DNA from: Erysipelotrichaceae bacterium
GTDB lineage: Bacteria; Bacillota_I; Bacilli_A; Erysipelotrichales; Erysipelotrichaceae
Direction of reading: 5' to 3'
Assembly: GCA_017432545.1 (NCBI GenBank)
Contig: JAFRJA010000158.1
Location: 1 to 57,566, forward strand
Length of the DNA: 57,566 nucleotides
In this document: piece after piece, positions 53,551-57,566 of the stretch
Numbering within the stretch: the first letter of the stretch is position 1
Layout of the letters: each line of letters starts with the position of its first letter
The notes under the pieces: generated by a model
What the model saw: only the letters and a program-made list of their open reading frames with translations
Told to the model about the DNA's origin: nothing
Databases searched by the model: none
Program-made: the position numbers and the translations under genes

Positions 53551-56147
53551 AAATGTTTCCTCTTATTATCGATGATGTAATAAGATAATATTCCGATTAT
53601 TCCCAGTAAAGCCATGACAATGATACTCATGAGTTCAAAATTGAGACGGTGTTTATCATAACCCATGTTCTCATAGGACAGGTCTTCACTGTTATCGGAA
53701 ATCATGTATTCGTTGACACTCGGCATGCTCATGACAAGGTAGGGTCCTTCTTCCTCGATCAGAAACTGAATAAAACTTTCCGATTGCGTAGTTCTGCACT
53801 TTATCACATCGCCATTATATTTCAGATGATAGACCGAGTAGATCAGATCGTTCTGTTTATCTTTAAGATCGATCTGGACGATCGCCGGACCGTTCAGATA
53901 GATGTTCTGAAAATTGAAACGGAAACCGATATCGATACCATCGACCTTTTCAAAGCCATGTCCCCTTCCCACTTCATAGATCGCTTCCTCATCTTCAGCG
54001 GAGATATCCTTTAATACGACATAATAGGTATCACCGATAAAGCTTAAAGCTTTCTTATCAGGTAGAGACAGATCAAGACCGGAGATACTCAGATTGTATT
54101 TCTCCGTCTTATCATCGATGACATAGTTTCGCTGATTAAGCTGCTGCAGCTGATAGTCAAGATTACGGATCTCAGAAAAAGTAAAGGGATAGGAGATCTT
54201 GCCGAGATTTTTTTTGACCGCGGCCGGATCATTGTTTTCAATGGCTCTTCTGATCGTTTCCCTTTGATCGGCAAGTCTTCTTGAAAATTCAACTTCACTG
54301 TTTATGCTTACACCGTTATAGCTGATCTTGATCTCCTGCACGCCTTCTTTATTGATGTCATAATCTAAGACCATATCGGTATTAAGCAATACTTCTTTAC
54401 TTGTAGAGTCATCATAGCTGATCTTCAAAACAGCATCGGAAAGATCGATATCCTTAAACAGTTCCTGTTCATGTCTGATTGGAGTTTTAAGTTCAAGATT
54501 GGTGATGGTCTTGTAGTGAGCGAGTTTATCTTCATCAAAGTGATCAAACTCAAAACCTTCAAGTACCGGAACGATCGGGAATTCTTCATCTGCTCTTAAC
54601 AGTACATCAAGGCCGTCTCGGCCATGGTACTTGCCGCCGTTGAAATCATAATGAACATATTCAAGATCATAGTCTTTGATCTTATCCGGATTAATCACAT
54701 AAGAAACATCTTCCTTGCCGATGTAGGCATAATTGGAAGAATAATCATAAAGACCATCGCCATCATCTTCATCCAGAGAGATCTTATAGGCATTCTCCGT
54801 CTCATCTAAAATCACAAAAGAAAGCTGTGTTATGTAGCGGATGGAATATTGATAATCATCGAGTTCTTCATTTTCATAAAGATATAATCTGTTCAGACCA
54901 TTGATGATCGCCAAAGCGTGATCATTTATATCCTTGCCACCCATGTTCTTATCCAGTTCATAAGCTTTAGCGGCCGTCCTTTCGCCGAAATAGTGATCCG
55001 GGGTGTAATTCACATTGATACCGGAAAGCTTATTGCCTAAAAAAGTGCCGCTGTAATCGGAACGCAGATGGTTGGAAAAACGCGTCGAAATGAAATAACG
55101 GGCTTGGGCATATATCGAAGATTCGATCGAACCGTAGCGGCCACTTATTCTTTCTTCATCACTTTCATAGGCAGCAGCGGTGAAAAGATTATTGCTGCGA
55201 TAGGCATTATTGGACTTGCCGTAAGCCGACTGATCGATCGCGCTCGCCAATAGAAGCAAGGCATTGGTCCCGTAGATATTCTGCGTGACAAAGAAGTTAT
55301 GAATCTGTCCTGAAAGCTCCGACCTGTTTACTTCATCAGCCGCATTGTCATTATTGTTGTCCAGATAATGTGAGAGTCTTTTTTTAAGCTGCAATACATC
55401 ATAGAAGTATTCTTCAGCTTCTTTATAGGAATAATTGCTCAGACTACGATATGGCAGATACTGGAAGTAATTGTAGTATGGTTCACTGTTAGCTGCATTT
55501 TCGTGTTCTTCTTGCCGGTAATCATCGATCATCTTCCGGAAGTCATCGTAGAAATAATGACCGTCATAGGAATAATAAAAACCTTCATTAAGATCCTCAA
55601 GTTTATCATCGATATTTAGTGAGTAGGTATAGAAATCATAGGAAAGCTGCGTCTTGATATTATGCAGAAATTCGTTTTCCTTATTCTGATACATCGAAAC
55701 TCTGTCCAAAGTCTCATAAGGATGCAAGATGACATTAGCTATATCGGTATAACCTTTATCACCCGACACCATGAAATAGACATCGGAGCCATCTTTTGAG
55801 GTATAGAGATAAGCTCCGTCAATGCCGTAACAGCCATTGATATAATCGATCGAATCTTTGGGAATGGAGTGGTATTCCAGTGAGATGCTGCATGCACTGT
55901 CGGAGACGAATTCAATGATACCGTATTCCATGTGGATGATCCTTTCCTCGTCTTTGAGGATCAGGTTATCATATTCTTCAAGATTATCTTCATAGAAATA
56001 ATAGGCATCAAAGTAATCAGAAAATTCTTCACTTAGACCTGATGTAGAGTCATAGACTGTATAGATACTTTCTTCGCCATAAACGGAAAGCGGAGAAATG
56101 GTTATAAACATCAGTAATAATAATAAAAACTTATGTTTTACTAACAT
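53484..56147 (-). CDS. Secreted, membrane-anchored protein with an altered glucosaminidase (GH73-like) domain
   Basis: An 887-residue surface protein: signal peptide (FLLLLLMFITISPLSVYG), a long N-terminal region rich in Tyr/Asp, a GH73-like domain near 270-410 (YGTNALLLLASAIDQSAYG; NNAYRSNNLFTAAAYES), beta-rich domains, and a C-terminal helix near 840-862 with a basic cytoplasmic tail. Active GH73 enzymes have a catalytic Glu in a LAxAxxESGWG motif; here the aligned residue is Gln306 and the Gly is Ala308. It may bind glycan strands without cutting. A TAAAAT six bases before the ATG suggests its own leaderless promoter. It follows the sortase gene. Confidence 0.75.
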   Translation of the reverse strand: MLVKHKFLLLLLMFITISPLSVYGEESIYTVYDSTSGLSEEFSDYFDAYYFYEDNLEEYDNLILKDEERIIHMEYGIIEFVSDSACSISLEYHSIPKDSIDYINGCYGIDGAYLYTSKDGSDVYFMVSGDKGYTDIANVILHPYETLDRVSMYQNKENEFLHNIKTQLSYDFYTYSLNIDDKLEDLNEGFYYSYDGHYFYDDFRKMIDDYRQEEHENAANSEPYYNYFQYLPYRSLSNYSYKEAEEYFYDVLQLKKRLSHYLDNNNDNAADEVNRSELSGQIHNFFVTQNIYGTNALLLLASAIDQSAYGKSNNAYRSNNLFTAAAYESDEERISGRYGSIESSIYAQARYFISTRFSNHLRSDYSGTFLGNKLSGINVNYTPDHYFGERTAAKAYELDKNMGGKDINDHALAIINGLNRLYLYENEELDDYQYSIRYITQLSFVILDETENAYKISLDEDDGDGLYDYSSNYAYIGKEDVSYVINPDKIKDYDLEYVHYDFNGGKYHGRDGLDVLLRADEEFPIVPVLEGFEFDHFDEDKLAHYKTITNLELKTPIRHEQELFKDIDLSDAVLKISYDDSTSKEVLLNTDMVLDYDINKEGVQEIKISYNGVSINSEVEFSRRLADQRETIRRAIENNDPAAVKKNLGKISYPFTFSEIRNLDYQLQQLNQRNYVIDDKTEKYNLSISGLDLSLPDKKALSFIGDTYYVVLKDISAEDEEAIYEVGRGHGFEKVDGIDIGFRFNFQNIYLNGPAIVQIDLKDKQNDLIYSVYHLKYNGDVIKCRTTQSESFIQFLIEEEGPYLVMSMPSVNEYMISDNSEDLSYENMGYDKHRLNFELMSIIVMALLGIIGILSYYIIDNKRKHLWKDFRKSLHTVESVQEEKPKN

Positions 56148-56159
56148 AAGTTCATTTTA
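56148..56159 (-). promoter_or_regulatory. -10 element directly before the GH73-like gene
   Basis: TAAAAT (56159-56154), six bases, then the ATG at 56147, with no Shine-Dalgarno. Same geometry as at ung, rqcH and the GNAT gene at 31638. Confidence 0.5.
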
Positions 56160-56185
56160 CAATATATTAACAGCTAAAGATATTA

Positions 56186-57076
56186 TCAGTATGGTTCTCG
56201 GTTGATCTCTTTTAAGACAACGATCTCAAACAGCTCACCCGTATGTCCGCTGATACAGGTCTGAAGTGTAAGCGTCTTATCATCGGTAGTCAGTTCAACA
56301 CCTGTCGGATATAACTGGTGTTCCTTGACCGCCTGGATATAGCGCGCGTAATAGTCTTCATCGACCGTATCGGTATAGTCATCATAGTTATATGATGTAC
56401 GCCAGTATTGCATATTCTCATAGTAATAATCATCGGTCGCATCAAAGTTATAGACGGCCGCTACTTCGTAGTATCTGACTTCGTTGCCCAGGATCATCGT
56501 CACCTTGCGGTTCTTATCAAGATTCTCTTCTTCCAGAAACTTCTCTAACGGCGTAAAAGCCTTCTGACGGGTCTCATCATTCCAGACTGAGAAGTGATGA
56601 CCATAGACGATCAGATTCTGGTCATTGAGCTCGTTGCGGTAATCCATGAAAGTCGAACCGCCGTGATTGTTGTAGTCGTATTCACCGGTCTTCCAATAGG
56701 TCCAGATATAAACATCATTGCCGGTATAATCTCCCGGATCAGTGACTAAAGAGCCGTTTTCCGTATAGAACTTATACATCTCCCCGTCTTCTTTGAAAAC
56801 AGATTTGGCCTGAACAAAAGAAACACGCAAGAGACCTGAATCAAAGACGATATCACCGACATAATCCGGATTGATATTGTGATTGGCGTTCCATTCTTCC
56901 TTATATTGTAAAAGCTCCATCTCGTGCTGATCGGGATTGACGATATCCCCACCACCATCAACGATGTCTTCTTCATTCTGGTTGCCACTGTAGGCACCTT
57001 TGATCATGATGCCCAAAACAAGGGCCATGAGCACCATCACGGCAGCGAATATTATAAGAATTTTCTTTTTATTCAT
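56186..57076 (-). CDS. Class B sortase-like protein with altered arginine
   Basis: A 296-residue membrane-anchored sortase homologue (anchor ILIIFAAVMVLMALVLGIMI). The class B core is present: YIWTYWKTGEYDYNNHGGSTF region, catalytic His160 in LIVYGHHFS, and Cys274 in LTLQTCISG. In class B sortases the catalytic Arg follows the Cys by ten residues before a valine-rich strand (Cys223 and Arg233 in S. aureus SrtB, from memory). Here that position is Glu284 (LFEIVV). Activity is doubtful or altered. It lies 9 nt after the VanY-like gene and 38 nt before the GH73-like gene. No LPxTG-type substrate is evident here. Confidence 0.85.
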   Translation of the reverse strand: MNKKKILIIFAAVMVLMALVLGIMIKGAYSGNQNEEDIVDGGGDIVNPDQHEMELLQYKEEWNANHNINPDYVGDIVFDSGLLRVSFVQAKSVFKEDGEMYKFYTENGSLVTDPGDYTGNDVYIWTYWKTGEYDYNNHGGSTFMDYRNELNDQNLIVYGHHFSVWNDETRQKAFTPLEKFLEEENLDKNRKVTMILGNEVRYYEVAAVYNFDATDDYYYENMQYWRTSYNYDDYTDTVDEDYYARYIQAVKEHQLYPTGVELTTDDKTLTLQTCISGHTGELFEIVVLKEINREPY

Positions 57077-57085
57077 TTTCCATCT

Positions 57086-57566
57086 TTACTCCACAAAACA
57101 GGCATAGTATTCATCATAGGTGATACCACGTCTGTAGACATCTTCGGCAATATCCTTACCTACATATCTGAGCTGCCAGGGTTCCCCCTGATAGCCGGTT
57201 ATATCAGTCTTATCTTCAGGATATCTGATGATAAAACCATATTTGTAACAGTTATCAGCCAGCCACTTTGAAGCCTTGGTCTGATAGAAGTTATCAAGCG
57301 AATACCCTGGTTCCGATACATCCATGCACAGACCACTCTGATGTTCGGAATGGCCAGGTCTCGCCGAATAGGTATCGACCACTTCTTTGGGATCGGTTTT
57401 GAGATACCCGTTATACAGTGAATCCTGCGTAGCGTAGGAACGATAGGCCGAGATGATCTTAAGATTGAAGCCTTCTTTAACAGAATCTTCATATAATTCT
57501 TTATAGACTTCATATACTTCCTTGCGCAGATAGCCTCTGCCATGTTGAGCATCTACCTGTACCAGA
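57086..57566 (-). CDS. VanY-like D-Ala-D-Ala carboxypeptidase, C-terminal part (cut by window edge)
   Basis: The C-terminal ~159 residues of an M15B-type peptidase; the frame is open to the window end. It shows QHGRGYLRKEVYEVYKEL, IISAYRSYATQ, and the zinc motif YSARPGHSEHQSGLCMDVS, with the expected His and Asp ligands. The family's second motif, normally EPWHxRYVG with the third zinc ligand His, reads EPWQLRYVG, so the His is Gln (CAG codon). The usual function is trimming D-Ala from muropeptides; zinc binding may be impaired. It is first of the visible VanY-sortase-GH73 run. Confidence 0.8.
   Translation of the reverse strand, partial: LVQVDAQHGRGYLRKEVYEVYKELYEDSVKEGFNLKIISAYRSYATQDSLYNGYLKTDPKEVVDTYSARPGHSEHQSGLCMDVSEPGYSLDNFYQTKASKWLADNCYKYGFIIRYPEDKTDITGYQGEPWQLRYVGKDIAEDVYRRGITYDEYYACFVE

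Overview
The window looks like a chromosomal segment of a low-to-moderate GC Bacillota, most likely an Erysipelotrichia-type organism. The lineage is inferred, not proven. The support is a Gram-positive PolC replicase, several gene orders shared with Bacillus subtilis (tilS-hpt-ftsH-hslO-dusB; murA-rpmE-tdk-prfA-prmC; yybS-gdpP-rplI-dnaB; rpsF-ssb-rpsR), HPr with Ser46, a CcpA-type cre site, a MurT/GatD-type pair and a class B sortase. No rRNA, CRISPR array, transposase, integrase or prophage gene was seen, and no gene-free stretch exceeds about 300 bases.

Layout. 0-5.3 kb: N-terminal 852 residues of polC, rnc and recG, then tRNA-Leu(CAA) with its own promoter and terminator. 5.4-10.7 kb: an accessory block of small genes (glycine-zipper protein, three GNATs, DUF4177, an autoregulated membrane protein/XRE pair, HEAT protein, AlkD-like protein, nitroreductase, a broken VOC gene). 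This block contains an inverted partial copy of the tRNA-Leu 3' end plus its terminator. 10.7-17.2 kb: one co-directional run led by a MurT-like ligase and a GatD-like subunit that lacks the glutaminase Cys and His, followed by a lipid flippase, an ATP-grasp protein and small genes. 17.3-24.8 kb: a degenerate Fic-fold protein, a folate/one-carbon operon (folT, fhs, fchA, folD), uridine phosphorylase, then folC divergent from ung.

24.8-35.8 kb: housekeeping genes for tRNA modification, redox chaperone, FtsH, purine salvage, translation termination, thymidine salvage and L31. 35.8-42.3 kb: murA, a bitopic coiled-coil protein, a 605-residue acidic protein with four GLYxP-like motifs, an O-methyltransferase, a phosphoglucomutase gene cut by an in-frame amber codon, and ptsH with a cre-bearing promoter. 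42.3-51.2 kb: rlmH, htrA, an M23 peptidase, dnaB, rplI, gdpP, yybS, rpsR, ssb and rpsF. 51.2 kb to the end: rqcH, an RluB-like synthase, and a surface cluster (GH73-like protein, class B sortase, VanY-like peptidase).

Three observations deserve most attention. First, several cell-envelope enzymes have changes at residues normally needed for catalysis: GatD C to G and H to L, GH73 E to Q, sortase B R to E, VanY EPWH to EPWQ. This may be a set of repurposed wall proteins; with the MurT/GatD pair it could relate to group B peptidoglycan, in which the D-Glu alpha-carboxyl is cross-linked instead of amidated. Second, at least seven transcription-unit starts have a TATAAT-like hexamer 5-7 nt before the start codon and no Shine-Dalgarno sequence, suggesting leaderless mRNAs. 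Third, the inverted tRNA-Leu scar points to past integration and rearrangement. All residue comparisons were made from memory of the families, without running alignments.
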